NCBI GenBank assembly: GCA_015233895.1
Contig: JADFXG010000002.1
Span: forward strand, 186,001-250,000
Origin: Nitrospirota bacterium
GTDB lineage: Bacteria; Nitrospirota; Thermodesulfovibrionia; Thermodesulfovibrionales; Magnetobacteriaceae
Reading direction: 5' to 3'
Length of the DNA: 64,000 bases
A program made the position numbers and the translations under genes. A model generated the notes under the pieces. It did no database searches. It worked only from the letters and a program-made list of their open reading frames with translations, and had not been told where the DNA came from. Positions 1 through 9,020 of the stretch are shown piece after piece (the first letter of the stretch is position 1; each line of letters opens with the position of its first letter).

Positions 1-132
1 TGCGGGTTTATAGTATTTTACGAATGAAAGGAAAGATAAAAGAATATTATGTGAGGCAATATTTTCCAGACAACTCGGAAAGAATTTCCCGACTGCAACT
101 CGGTATAAATCTACAACTTAATAAGTGTAAGC

Positions 133-165
133 AAAAAAAAAGAGAGAAGATACACTCTTCTCTCT
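133..165 (-). terminator. Rho-independent terminator of the dodecin gene
   Basis: Read on the minus strand, a perfect 9-bp stem (GAGAGAAGA / TCTTCTCTC) with a 5-nt loop is followed directly by a run of nine T. It lies about 45 bases past the stop codon of the dodecin gene, where a transcript terminator is expected. Confidence 0.75.
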
Positions 166-209
166 CTCATCTACGGATAACATCAAAAATTATACACAAT
201 TAACAGAAT

Positions 210-413
210 TCACACATGCTCTACCTTAAACGCAACCTCCGCTTTTACTCTGAAGACATCAACATTCTCATCCTTCATTTTAACATCGAACTCAGTAACC
301 ATAATACGTGTGATGCCTCTTAGGGTTTTTTGAGCTTCTTTGATTACATTCGTTGTTGCCTCCTCCCAGCTTTTGGGGGACACTCCCACTAATGTGATAA
401 TTTTAGAAACCAT
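210..413 (-). CDS. Dodecin family protein, non-flavin (calcium-dodecin-like) type
   Basis: This 67-residue protein has the dodecin pattern: an N-terminal strand (SKIITLVGVSPKSWEEA), one helix ending in KTLRG, and two strands ending in KAEVAFKVEHV. Dodecins form hollow dodecamers. In flavin-storing members a Trp follows the TLR segment and a Gln lies on the next strand, and these sandwich the flavin. By my alignment both positions are Arg here (GITRIMV and FRVKAEV). That resembles the non-flavin mycobacterial SecE2 (Rv0379) type, so the ligand is unknown. A good Shine-Dalgarno (AGGAGG) precedes the ATG, and a strong terminator follows the stop. The gene stands alone. The family assignment is firm and the ligand class is inferred. 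Confidence 0.85.
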   Translation of the reverse strand: MVSKIITLVGVSPKSWEEATTNVIKEAQKTLRGITRIMVTEFDVKMKDENVDVFRVKAEVAFKVEHV

Positions 414-503
414 TTTGCCCCTCCTTTTTTAAGTGTTTTTAAGGATGTCGAGCATAAGGCTACTGGAATACGTAAGGTGAACTTTAAATCCTGCGTGAAT
501 CTG

Positions 504-724
504 CTACAAAAACCACCGCTCTCTCTCAAAACCGGTAAAGTGTGCGAAGATTGCCATTTCTGCATGCCTAATTAACCTAAAGACTTCAATTTCTTCTACA
601 AGCAGATTCAAGCTGTTGTTTTGCTTCCTCCGCTATGGTGTTTTTTGAACATTTCTTTAATGTCAATAACACCATTCATTACCCCTTGCCAGAAACGTTT
701 CATAAAGTAGGTAAATTTTTCCAT
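504..724 (-). pseudogene. Small 38-aa ORF, probably the start of a frameshifted gene
   Basis: An ATG at 724 preceded by AAAAGGAGG opens a 38-residue frame (608..724) starting MEKFTYFMKRFWQGVMNGV and ending at a TGA. Beyond the stop, the other two frames read like protein in succession: TIAEEAKQQLESACRRN, then VEEIEVFRLIRHAEMAIFAHFTGFERERWFL with a TAG at 504-506. The simplest reading is one small gene of about 70 codons broken by two frameshifts. An intact 38-aa microprotein is the alternative. A TATAAT (803-808, minus strand) lies upstream. I do not recognise the family. The rest of 414-865 shows nothing else I can support. Confidence 0.4.
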
Positions 725-865
725 ACCTACCTCCTTTTACCCTCCCTTTTAGTGGTTAAACAACTGAAGAGTATTATGCAGAAAAATAATCTCCGCACTT
801 ATATTATACAACAATACTACAACGATTATCTTATTTTTTTGTCAAGCTATTAAAACAGCCTGGGA

Positions 866-2974
866 TTACGTCTTTTTAATGCTGCACAACAACCCTCTTA
901 ACCGGTAAGAACCAAAGGCAGGGTCATAGGGGGGAGTATCTGACGTTAACACATTGGCATTGGAGCGAAACAAGGAGTCCTCATCGGGGGCAGATGCGGT
1001 AGAAATATCCTCAGGAAACCACCAGCCATGCTCCACACTTATAACTTTGGGAGCAATATCCACAGTAACTTTTGCTGTCATGCGGATTTCTCCGCGGGGG
1101 CTCGACACTGTCACCCGATCACCATCTGCCACTCCGGCTGCCTTAGCGGTTTCCGGATGCAACTCAACCAGCGGGTCAGGATGGCGCTCTCTTAGTCCCT
1201 TTATTTGTCTGTGCTCACTGTGGAAAAACTCACGGCATCTGCCGCCGGTTATTAACACATATGGGTAGTCATTTAATAGCTCCGGAGTGCTAACAGGACT
1301 TTCCGGAGGTTCCACATAATCGGGAAGAGGAGCATAGCCCATCCGCTTTAACACTGAACTATAGAGCTCAACTTTTTTTGAGGGCGTACGAAACCCTTTT
1401 GTCTTGTACTTATAATACTCATGCGGCGGACAATGTGACCCTTTTTTAGCAAGCTCTTCAAACCCTGTTCCAATATTGCCAAGCTGATGGTTAAATATGT
1501 CCATGTAAGACATATCCTGAGAGGGCAGCGACAGGCGTTTAGAGAGCTCATCTATTATCCACTCATCCTGCCGTGCACTGTAGTATGATGTCAGAGCGCG
1601 CTGAGCATAGACATAATTTTCAACAACAAGCGGTATTCCCATAAGATGATTAATTTCAGGCCAAAAAGCAGCCGGCAGCACATAATCTGCCTGAAGTGCA
1701 GACGGAGTCATAAATAAATCTGTGGCTACAAGCAGGTCAAGTTTTCTAAGCGCCGATAAAGTCCTTTTTGGATTTGACACGGTAAGAAGCGGATTGTTAC
1801 CAAATAACAGAAGCGCTCTCACCCGGTAGGGAATCCCCTCATCAATAGCCTTAAAAAGCCCGGGGATGTGAGCCGATGGCATGTAGGCACGCCAGCCGCT
1901 TAATAGTTTAAATTCCTCAGCGCCAATCCTTTTTTGCGAAGACTCGGCTGGAAGTTTATCTTTTAACACGGGATAGTTCTTAAGTATATTCATTCCTAAA
2001 ATATCACCGCCGGGGACATCAAGATTACCGGTAATTGCCCGTAAAATTGCAACGGCGCGTACTGTTTGAAGAGAGTTAGAGTTTTGCTCTAAGCCTAAGC
2101 CCCAATCTAAAATGCCAGGTTTTACAGAGGCATAAATCTCTGCCGCTTTCTCTATGTCTTTAGCCGCTACCTGAGTTATCCCCTGAGCCCACGCAGTTGT
2201 GTACTTAGACACGTGGTCTTTAAGCTCACTAAAACCAACAGTGCACTGCTCAATAAAATCGCTGTCATAAAGATTCTGTTTCATTATGTGGTTAATCATG
2301 GCAAGAGCAAGGGCAGCGTCTGTGCCGGGTCTTAATGGTAGCCAGAGTTTACACCTTTTCCCTGTTTCTGTCCTTCTTGGGTCAACCGAAATGGTTTCAC
2401 ACTCACCGTGCAGAGCCCTCATGACAGCCGGAGCAAGCTCTCCGTCAGCGCTTGTTACAAGCGGGTTATGTGCCCAGAACAGGATACACTTTGGCTTAAC
2501 GCTGCCATAGTAATCCCCAACGACAAAGCCGCCATAGGTCAGATGGCTCACCGTTATCCGCGGAATAAAACACTGCGCAAGCCCTGGCTCATACCAGTTA
2601 GGGGTGCCAAGGGCGTTAGCAAAGCGAACCACGTGCATGTAGTGGTGGCGACCGGTGCCCTGGCCAATAGCAATAGTTTCAGGGCCGAAAGTGCTTTTTA
2701 ACTCTGAGACTTTCCCTGATATTTCATCTAACGCGTCATCCCAGGAAATCTCTGTCCATTTGTTTTGGCCACGCTCTCCAATTCTTTTTAGGGGAGTTTT
2801 AAGTCTGTCCGGGTGATTTGCTATCTCGTGGGCTTTAAGCCCCTTTACACACATATAGCCGCGGCTTATGGGAGAGTCTGGGTCACCTTTGACTTTAACT
2901 ACCTTGCCATTTTCCACATAAACAAGAGCGCCACAACCTCCGTGGCATGAACGGCAAACGCTTCTGTGTATCAC
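866..2974 (-). CDS. Molybdopterin-dependent oxidoreductase, DMSO reductase superfamily
   Basis: The 702-residue catalytic subunit should carry bis-MGD molybdenum or tungsten and one N-terminal [4Fe-4S] cluster, bound by C7, C10, C14 and C42 (CRSCHGGC ... GYMCVKG). C135 in GLAQCFIPR is the likely metal ligand, as in polysulfide/thiosulfate reductase-like and acetylene-hydratase-like members. The C-terminal MGD-binding domain is present (LELHPETAKAAGVADGDRVTV). There is no Tat signal, so the enzyme is probably cytoplasmic. No electron-transfer or membrane-anchor subunit is adjacent, and the substrate cannot be named. The start is GTG at 2974, 14 bases after the export lipoprotein gene on the same strand. 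The ribosome site there is weak. Confidence 0.85.
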   Translation of the reverse strand: MIHRSVCRSCHGGCGALVYVENGKVVKVKGDPDSPISRGYMCVKGLKAHEIANHPDRLKTPLKRIGERGQNKWTEISWDDALDEISGKVSELKSTFGPETIAIGQGTGRHHYMHVVRFANALGTPNWYEPGLAQCFIPRITVSHLTYGGFVVGDYYGSVKPKCILFWAHNPLVTSADGELAPAVMRALHGECETISVDPRRTETGKRCKLWLPLRPGTDAALALAMINHIMKQNLYDSDFIEQCTVGFSELKDHVSKYTTAWAQGITQVAAKDIEKAAEIYASVKPGILDWGLGLEQNSNSLQTVRAVAILRAITGNLDVPGGDILGMNILKNYPVLKDKLPAESSQKRIGAEEFKLLSGWRAYMPSAHIPGLFKAIDEGIPYRVRALLLFGNNPLLTVSNPKRTLSALRKLDLLVATDLFMTPSALQADYVLPAAFWPEINHLMGIPLVVENYVYAQRALTSYYSARQDEWIIDELSKRLSLPSQDMSYMDIFNHQLGNIGTGFEELAKKGSHCPPHEYYKYKTKGFRTPSKKVELYSSVLKRMGYAPLPDYVEPPESPVSTPELLNDYPYVLITGGRCREFFHSEHRQIKGLRERHPDPLVELHPETAKAAGVADGDRVTVSSPRGEIRMTAKVTVDIAPKVISVEHGWWFPEDISTASAPDEDSLFRSNANVLTSDTPPYDPAFGSYRLRGLLCSIKKT

Positions 2975-2988
2975 CTCAAATCAACCTG

Positions 2989-3780
2989 TTAATTTGAAAT
3001 CGAAAATCCGGTACTTGAACTTTTCTTTCCATGCTTTATAATGTCTAAAACATCGGGGGTCAGGATAATTCCGCTTTCAGCCGAAACTATAAAACCCAAA
3101 ATGCTTGATACTCTGGTCAGGCTGGTTACTACGTCAGCCATAAACGTAGTCGGCACAAATACAATATCGTTAGACCTCAGGTAAATATTTTGAGTCATAT
3201 CACCTTTAAATGCTTTTTTTATGTCAAAGGTGGCAGTCTCACCTTCTCTTACCACTACAACACCGGATTTATTAGCATTCGTACCAAACCCGCCACATTT
3301 AACTATCGCCTGAAGCAATGTCATGTTCTCCTCCATCGTAACCACACCGGGAGTGGTAACCTCGCCTGCAACAATCACCTTATGGCTTGAAAGAGTAGTT
3401 GGATTGACCATTACCATTGGATTTACTATATATTCCTTAAGCCGGTCTGCCATCTCAGTTTCAAGGGTTTTTACGGTTTTACCCCTGACATCCACATCCC
3501 CAATGAGAGGAAAGCTGAACTTGCCATCTACGCGTACCCGTATGCTGCTTATTGTAAGGTCGTCATGTCTGTGGACTTTGACAGAGAAAATGTCGCCAGG
3601 ACCCAGAGTAAACTCCGGCTCTTTCTGCAGTTGAGCATCAAGCGAAGTGTTATCGCTGAGGCTGTTATACGCACTAAATTTGGATGATTTTGAGGGGGTT
3701 GAACAGCTGAAAAGTAAAAAAATAAAAATAAGAAGCAGAAGCATTTTAGCCGTAAACTCTGATATTTTCGTCATAATCAA
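2989..3780 (-). CDS. Polysaccharide export lipoprotein (Wza/EpsA type, Poly_export + SLBB)
   Basis: This 263-residue protein starts with a lipoprotein signal peptide whose lipobox LLFSC puts the lipidated Cys at residue 26. A polysaccharide export domain follows (about 55-135: FTLGPGDIFSVKVHRHDDL ... GKFSFPLIGDVDV ... MADRLKEYI), then one SLBB domain (about 140-220: VIVAGEVTTPGVVTM). Proteins of this family form the outer-membrane or periplasmic channel that exports capsule or exopolysaccharide. It is shorter than Wza, as in EPS-type systems. No Wzc-like kinase or polymerase is nearby, but a glycosyltransferase lies just upstream on the same strand, which fits a scattered surface-polysaccharide function. 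Confidence 0.85.
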   Translation of the reverse strand: MIMTKISEFTAKMLLLLIFIFLLFSCSTPSKSSKFSAYNSLSDNTSLDAQLQKEPEFTLGPGDIFSVKVHRHDDLTISSIRVRVDGKFSFPLIGDVDVRGKTVKTLETEMADRLKEYIVNPMVMVNPTTLSSHKVIVAGEVTTPGVVTMEENMTLLQAIVKCGGFGTNANKSGVVVVREGETATFDIKKAFKGDMTQNIYLRSNDIVFVPTTFMADVVTSLTRVSSILGFIVSAESGIILTPDVLDIIKHGKKSSSTGFSISN

Positions 3781-3881
3781 CCCCTTTGAAGCATGATATT
3801 AATACCGGATGCTACCATAAAAACAGTGTTTAGTGCAAGCGGTTTGAACACTGAGTGGTATTACAGACAGGCTAAACATCC

Positions 3882-4670
3882 TTACTTTTTCAGATTCTTG
3901 ATCGCTGAAGCTGCTGCTTTAATAAAAAAATGGATAAGCCCCTTATAGAAAAAGATTTTTTTCCGGTAGCCTAATTTTTTTACAGAAGCGCCCTCATGGT
4001 GAATTGCTGCTGCATCTTTACAGAGCCCGATTTTATAATCTGTGTTTTTATAAAGCCTGTAGCACCAGTCAACATCGTTAAAGAAAATTGGAAATCGTTT
4101 TTCATCCAGCTCTCCAACCTGTTGCCAGCAGTTGCGCCTTACCAAAAGGGCAGATGCCATAGGCTGCGGCACCTCCTCCGTTTGCAGATGTTGCTTGTGG
4201 GTGAGTTTCCACTTTTTAAATCCTCCAAGCTCCTCTATCCCAACTTTCTCTAAAACAATAGAAGCAACTGAGGGAAACCTTCTGCAGGAAATCTGAAGTT
4301 GCCCGTCAGGATAGTACAAAAGAGGGGCAACAGCTCCCGCCCATAGCGAAATCTTCAAGAAGTTAACTAACTTTTCAGTTGTATCAGGATATAGCGCCAC
4401 ATCGTTGTTTAACAGAAATATATACTGACCGGAAGATGCGTTGACCCCCTGGTTAGTGGCCTTAGCATATCCTAAATTAGTATCGTTTCTAATCCAGGTG
4501 ATTTCCTTAAACTCTGCTTGTACCCTCTCCTGGCTACCATCTGTTGAGGCGTTATCAACTACAATTATCTCTTTTTGAAATGTTCCAACTGATTTCTCTA
4601 TGGACTTAAGACATTGCATGAGGAGCTCTGCGTGGTTCCAGTGAGGTATGACAAACGATACGGTTTCCAT
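3882..4670 (-). CDS. Family 2 glycosyltransferase (rhamnosyltransferase-like)
   Basis: This 262-residue GT-A fold enzyme has the N-terminal nucleotide-sugar motif (VSFVIPHWNHAELL ... VDNASTDGS) and the metal-binding segment FLLNNDVAL near residue 88 in place of DxD. The acceptor/base region (FPIFFNDVDWCYRLYK) follows. The pattern is that of WbbL-like transferases that add sugars to O-antigen, capsule or EPS. The donor and acceptor are unknown. It lies 24 bases after the receiver-TPR gene and about 100 bases before the Wza-like gene, all on the minus strand, so it probably belongs to a surface polysaccharide set. Confidence 0.85.
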   Translation of the reverse strand: METVSFVIPHWNHAELLMQCLKSIEKSVGTFQKEIIVVDNASTDGSQERVQAEFKEITWIRNDTNLGYAKATNQGVNASSGQYIFLLNNDVALYPDTTEKLVNFLKISLWAGAVAPLLYYPDGQLQISCRRFPSVASIVLEKVGIEELGGFKKWKLTHKQHLQTEEVPQPMASALLVRRNCWQQVGELDEKRFPIFFNDVDWCYRLYKNTDYKIGLCKDAAAIHHEGASVKKLGYRKKIFFYKGLIHFFIKAAASAIKNLKK

Positions 4671-4694
4671 TAAAACTCCGAGGAAAAGTACCTG

Positions 4695-6350
4695 TCAGCT
4701 TTCTTTCTTATGCAAGAGCGTGTTATATATATCCTGAAGCTGTTGGAATTTCATATTCTCAGGGTCTATTCCATTTATTCGGGTGATGAATTTCTCGCAT
4801 TTAAACAAATATTTGTCATCCCGTCCCTTTTTCTGCATATACCCAAGCGTAGCTCTCAGAGCATTTAGATTTATGACGAAATTTGAAGTCATCCCATCAG
4901 CAGCCTTTTCAAACAGATCGATAGCTTCTATGAACATGCCCTTATTAATCAAATCAACGCCCTTGTTGTTGATACTTATGATTTCAGCCTTAGTGTCTGC
5001 TACAAAGGCAAGTCCCTCCTCACCCATACCCAAATCCTTAAAAGTTTCCTGTACCTGACTGAGCACGCCATCATCGGAGTGGTTGTTTCTAACGACACTT
5101 TTCATCATTTCCATGCCTTTGTCTTTTTCGCCTGCCGCAATAAAAGACTGGGCTATCTCAATGGCAACATCAGGAGAAACTCTGCCATCAAGCTTAGTGT
5201 ATATTTCTTCAGCCTGTTTTAATGACTCCACAGCCTTTTCCTGTTGCTCAGATTCAGAGTAAATATGGCCTTCTATAAGAATCGCCTGAAGCAGAACCTC
5301 GTCATTGCCGGGAAAGTCCGCCCGCACCTCGCTGACCATATCGAGGGCTTTACCTGCATTACTCTTCTTAACTAAAACCTTTGCAAGCTGTGTGTAATCA
5401 GAGGCATCCTTAAAGAGAGATGTTTTCCCAAGCTTAACGGCAGTTCTTAATGATGTCTCTGCTTTATTGAGGTCTTTATTTTTAAAAGCAATGTTGCCCA
5501 GTGCCCTTTGCCTGAGTATTGCCTTAGGTGACTGATGCACTGCCTCTTCTAAGGTTCCCTGAGCGCCCCTTGTGTCACCCAACCGCTCAAGTGACTTAGC
5601 AAGCCAGTCATAAGCAGGTATAAACAGGTCATTTTCAATAATGAGTCCTTTAAACGTGTCACGGGCCTCGATGAATCTTTCTGTAAAGTAGTACACCTTT
5701 CCTAGATTATACACTGCCCATAGCACTCTGTACATATTCAACACCTGCAGATAAACCTTTTCTGCCTCAGTGTAATCAGGCTTCAGCATATTGACCTCGC
5801 CCTTTACCTTTAAGATATCTAAAAGCTGCTTAGGATATTTCTCCATTAACTTATCACATAAAACGAGCGCCCTGGAATAATCCCTGCGGGATATTGCCTC
5901 ATCTATATCGGCAAACATCTTTTTCTTCTCATCCACGGCTTTTATCCGCTGCACAAGGGAGGCGCTTGTAAAGGGTTTTATCAGATATCCGTCCGGATGA
6001 AAGTCCATCATACTCATAACCATATTAATTGTGTTTTCAGCCGTTATCATTATAAATATTGTGGAAAAACCGACTTTATTATTGTATTTTAACTCTTCAA
6101 ACACTTGTTGGCCATCTTTCTTACCATCGCCCAGATTATAGTCACAGAGGATTATATCATAGTGTTTGTGGGAAACTTTATTGACGGCTTCGGCTCCATC
6201 CTCGGTTGTTTCAACAAGCTTAGCACCAAGCCCAAGCAGGCTTCTTCTTAAATAGTCCCTGAATTCCTTGAAATCCTCAATTACAAGAACTTTTTTCTCT
6301 ACCAGGACAAGCTCTTTTGCCTGTTCTCTGCTGTATAATACTCTTCCCAT
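4695..6350 (-). CDS. Response regulator receiver domain fused to TPR repeats
   Basis: In this 551-residue protein, residues 19-135 are a receiver domain with the acidic pair in VLVIEDF, phosphoacceptor D70 (ILCDYNL), Thr in MITAEN and Lys124 (YLIKPF). The remaining 400 residues are helical tetratricopeptide repeats (for example YTEAEKVYLQVLNMYRVLW and NKDLNKAETSLRTAVKLGK). There is no DNA-binding or enzymatic output domain, so phosphorylation probably changes protein binding by the TPR array. The cognate kinase is not adjacent. It is first in a minus-strand group leading into glycosyltransferase and export genes, so it may control surface polysaccharide assembly. That role is inferred from position only. 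Confidence 0.85.
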   Translation of the reverse strand: MGRVLYSREQAKELVLVEKKVLVIEDFKEFRDYLRRSLLGLGAKLVETTEDGAEAVNKVSHKHYDIILCDYNLGDGKKDGQQVFEELKYNNKVGFSTIFIMITAENTINMVMSMMDFHPDGYLIKPFTSASLVQRIKAVDEKKKMFADIDEAISRRDYSRALVLCDKLMEKYPKQLLDILKVKGEVNMLKPDYTEAEKVYLQVLNMYRVLWAVYNLGKVYYFTERFIEARDTFKGLIIENDLFIPAYDWLAKSLERLGDTRGAQGTLEEAVHQSPKAILRQRALGNIAFKNKDLNKAETSLRTAVKLGKTSLFKDASDYTQLAKVLVKKSNAGKALDMVSEVRADFPGNDEVLLQAILIEGHIYSESEQQEKAVESLKQAEEIYTKLDGRVSPDVAIEIAQSFIAAGEKDKGMEMMKSVVRNNHSDDGVLSQVQETFKDLGMGEEGLAFVADTKAEIISINNKGVDLINKGMFIEAIDLFEKAADGMTSNFVINLNALRATLGYMQKKGRDDKYLFKCEKFITRINGIDPENMKFQQLQDIYNTLLHKKES

Positions 6351-6594
6351 TTAGTTAATTTGAATCACTCTGATTTAATTTATCGCTCCCTGTATGAATA
6401 ACATAAGCCAACCCGTAACAGATCACCTTCAATACCAAAATTTATCCCCCTTTGTACGCTTTGATATTATACATAAAAAATAAATCTTTTACAATGGCTG
6501 CCGAAAAAAATTGATAAGGTCTTATGGAGAACTAATTTGCCGGGTTTTCTTTACAGCTTTCTTATTTATCAGGTTTTTTGTTATACTAGGGGCT

Positions 6595-9012
6595 GTGGAT
6601 TTTTTGAACCTTTCAAAATTCCGAAGGCCAGGCAGATACATTGGCAATGAGGTAAATATAACAAAAAAAAGAGGGCTTGTCAGATTTGCCCTGTGTTTTC
6701 CTGATCTTTATGATATAGGTATGTCTAATCTGGGGCTAAAAATCCTCTATAAAATCATAAACGACATTCCCTACGCCTCAGCCGAAAGAGCTTTCAGCCC
6801 GTGGATTGACCTTGAGGAATACCTGAAACGAGAGGGCATTCCTCTTATGACTTTAGAAACTGCCACCCCGCTCAATAAATTTGATGCCGTAGGATTTACA
6901 CTTCAGTACGAGTTGTCGTATCCCACAGTCCTTAATATGCTCTCTATGGCCAATATCCCAATAAAAGCCGGGCAACGTAACCACACACACCCAATTGTGA
7001 TAGCCGGAGGCCCGTGCACTGTTAATCCGGCGCCGGTTGCCGGATTTTTTGACGCATTCGCTATTGGAGATGCCGAGGATTCAATAAAGGAAATCACCGA
7101 GGCAATTTATCTCCATAAATCAGAAGGAGATGGCAAACGTGAGAGTATCCTTAAGGCGCTCTCTGAAATAGAAGGAGTTTATGTGCCCGGGTACTCATCA
7201 AAACCTGTTAAGAGAAGATACATCCTCAATCTTAACGACTCCCCGTATCCGTGTGCATTCCCCGTTCCATTCACTGAAGTCGTCCATGACAGGATAAACA
7301 TAGAGATCGCAAGGGGTTGTAGTTGCAGCTGCAGATTTTGTCAGGCCGGTATGATTTATCGTCCGGTTAGGGAACGTGACCCTGAAACAATTATGAGGCT
7401 TGCTGCTGAATCTGTTGCTGCAACAGGCTATGACGAGGTGTCCTTTACCTCTCTGAACTCAGGAGATTATTCAAATCTGCCCTATCTGCTTAAACTTTTT
7501 AACCGTAAGTTTAAAGACAAAAATATTTCGTTTTCATTACCATCCCTTAGAGTAAGCTCTGTAACAGAGGATGTCATAAGGGAAATCAAGGTGGTGAAAA
7601 AATCTGGCTTTACGATAGCCCCTGAGGCAGCCACCTCAAGGCTAAGGCTTGTGATTAATAAGGATTTTGGGCAGGAGGATTTTGAACGCACCCTGTACTC
7701 CATATTTAAGGGTGGTTGGCTTAACCTTAAAATGTACTTTCTCACAGGACTTCCCACAGAGACCGATCAAGACATAGAGGCAATCCCAGGGATGGCTGCA
7801 GAGGCTATGAAAATTGCCAGAAAACACACCGGACGCTCTGTAAACATTAGTGTTGCAGTGTCGCCCTTTGTACCCAAAGCTCATACGCCGTTTCAGTGGT
7901 GCGGGCAAATTCCAATGGATGAAATAAACAGAAAAAACAGTTACTTAAAACGGGCACTTTCCCGAAAAGGGCTCAAATACAAAGGGCATGATGAAAGAAT
8001 GGCACTTCTTGAAGCAGTCATTGCACGCGGAGATGAATCGGTCTCCCCGCTTATTGAGGCAGCCTGGAATAGCGGCGCAAGACTCGATGCGTGGACGGAG
8101 GTTTTTGATTTCAATAACTGGGCTAATGCTGCCGAAAAAACAGGACTCGATTTAAATGCTCTTGCTGAAAAATCCATAAAGCCAGGGCAGCCCACTCCGT
8201 GGAGCATAATTGATACCCAGGTAACGGATGATTATCTAAACAAAGAATACGAAAAGGCTCTCTCAAGTGAAAAAACTGTGGACTGTAAACTTACTTGCAA
8301 CGCCTGCGGAGTGAAATGTAAAAGCGGCCAGTTCCTCTCTGATGTCAAACCCGCCGAAATATCTGACAGAACACCTGATTCATTCAAAACCCGGTATAAT
8401 CCGGTAAAAGTGCGGATAGTGTTTTCTAAGACAGGAAACATGAAATACCTCTCACATCTTGAGCTCCTGACCACCATACTGAAATCTCTGCGCAGGGCTC
8501 AGGTTCCTCTTGTTTATTCAAAGGGGTTTAATCCCTCCCCTAATGTGGCCTTTTCGCCGGCGCTTGGCGTAGGAGTGTCCGGGGAGCGGGAGTTTTTTGA
8601 TATGGAGGTTACACCTCCTTTTAATTTAAACCGTTTTAGAGACATTATAGCTCAAAACATGCCTCTTCCTATAGCAGATATGTTTTTTATCCCTCTAAAC
8701 ACACAGTCTCTCTGTAAGTTTATAACAGCCTACAGGTATGAGATTAAAAACATCGGCTGCAGTACTGAAGACATACAAAGCCGGATAAACACAGAGGAAA
8801 ACAGGTGGATTTTACCTATACTGGTACGATTTGATATAATTAATGGTAACCTTGAAGTGCTGCTAAAAGACACAGACAAGGCGATGGTGAAATTATCAGC
8901 TTGTGTAAAAGCATTGACAGGTAAGGAGTTAGAAGATGTGGATGTATCAAGAAAGGCTATGTACGGCTGGCAAAGTGACTGGGTTGAACCCACTCAACAA
9001 GTGCAGGGTTAA
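6595..9012 (+). CDS. Radical SAM protein fused to DUF2344 (TIGR03960 + TIGR03936)
   Basis: This B12-binding-like/radical SAM protein has the cluster motif CSCSCRFC (CxxxCxxC, near residues 242-249), with a C-terminal DUF2344 domain (from about residue 600: VRIVFSKTGNMKYLSHLEL ... YSKGFNPSPNVAFSPALGVG). The two-part fusion is a recognised family. Its reaction is not established, but its conserved neighbour is RNase G, as here. An upstream ATG at 6511 would add 28 hydrophobic residues absent from the family. I prefer GTG 6595 (or TTG 6604), since homologues begin just before RRPGRYIGNE. AGGGG at 6588-6592 fits TTG 6604 better. The stop is 8 bases before rng. Confidence 0.85.
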   Translation: MDFLNLSKFRRPGRYIGNEVNITKKRGLVRFALCFPDLYDIGMSNLGLKILYKIINDIPYASAERAFSPWIDLEEYLKREGIPLMTLETATPLNKFDAVGFTLQYELSYPTVLNMLSMANIPIKAGQRNHTHPIVIAGGPCTVNPAPVAGFFDAFAIGDAEDSIKEITEAIYLHKSEGDGKRESILKALSEIEGVYVPGYSSKPVKRRYILNLNDSPYPCAFPVPFTEVVHDRINIEIARGCSCSCRFCQAGMIYRPVRERDPETIMRLAAESVAATGYDEVSFTSLNSGDYSNLPYLLKLFNRKFKDKNISFSLPSLRVSSVTEDVIREIKVVKKSGFTIAPEAATSRLRLVINKDFGQEDFERTLYSIFKGGWLNLKMYFLTGLPTETDQDIEAIPGMAAEAMKIARKHTGRSVNISVAVSPFVPKAHTPFQWCGQIPMDEINRKNSYLKRALSRKGLKYKGHDERMALLEAVIARGDESVSPLIEAAWNSGARLDAWTEVFDFNNWANAAEKTGLDLNALAEKSIKPGQPTPWSIIDTQVTDDYLNKEYEKALSSEKTVDCKLTCNACGVKCKSGQFLSDVKPAEISDRTPDSFKTRYNPVKVRIVFSKTGNMKYLSHLELLTTILKSLRRAQVPLVYSKGFNPSPNVAFSPALGVGVSGEREFFDMEVTPPFNLNRFRDIIAQNMPLPIADMFFIPLNTQSLCKFITAYRYEIKNIGCSTEDIQSRINTEENRWILPILVRFDIINGNLEVLLKDTDKAMVKLSACVKALTGKELEDVDVSRKAMYGWQSDWVEPTQQVQG

Positions 9013-9020
9013 GGAAACAG

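Noticed and set aside
3-200. Open plus-strand frame at the left edge (RVYSILRMKGKIKEYYVRQ...) that could be the end of a gene.
   Set aside because: It runs through the dodecin terminator and turns into low-complexity Lys/Ser codons. No family recognised, so not annotated.
635-853. 72-residue plus-strand frame opposite the small ORF at 608-724.
   Set aside because: It lies antisense to a frame with a strong ribosome site, has no such site itself and reads as low-complexity sequence.
6511-6594. N-terminal extension of the radical SAM protein from ATG 6511.
   Set aside because: The 28 extra residues are hydrophobic, absent from the family and lack a ribosome site; a start at 6595 or 6604 fits better.
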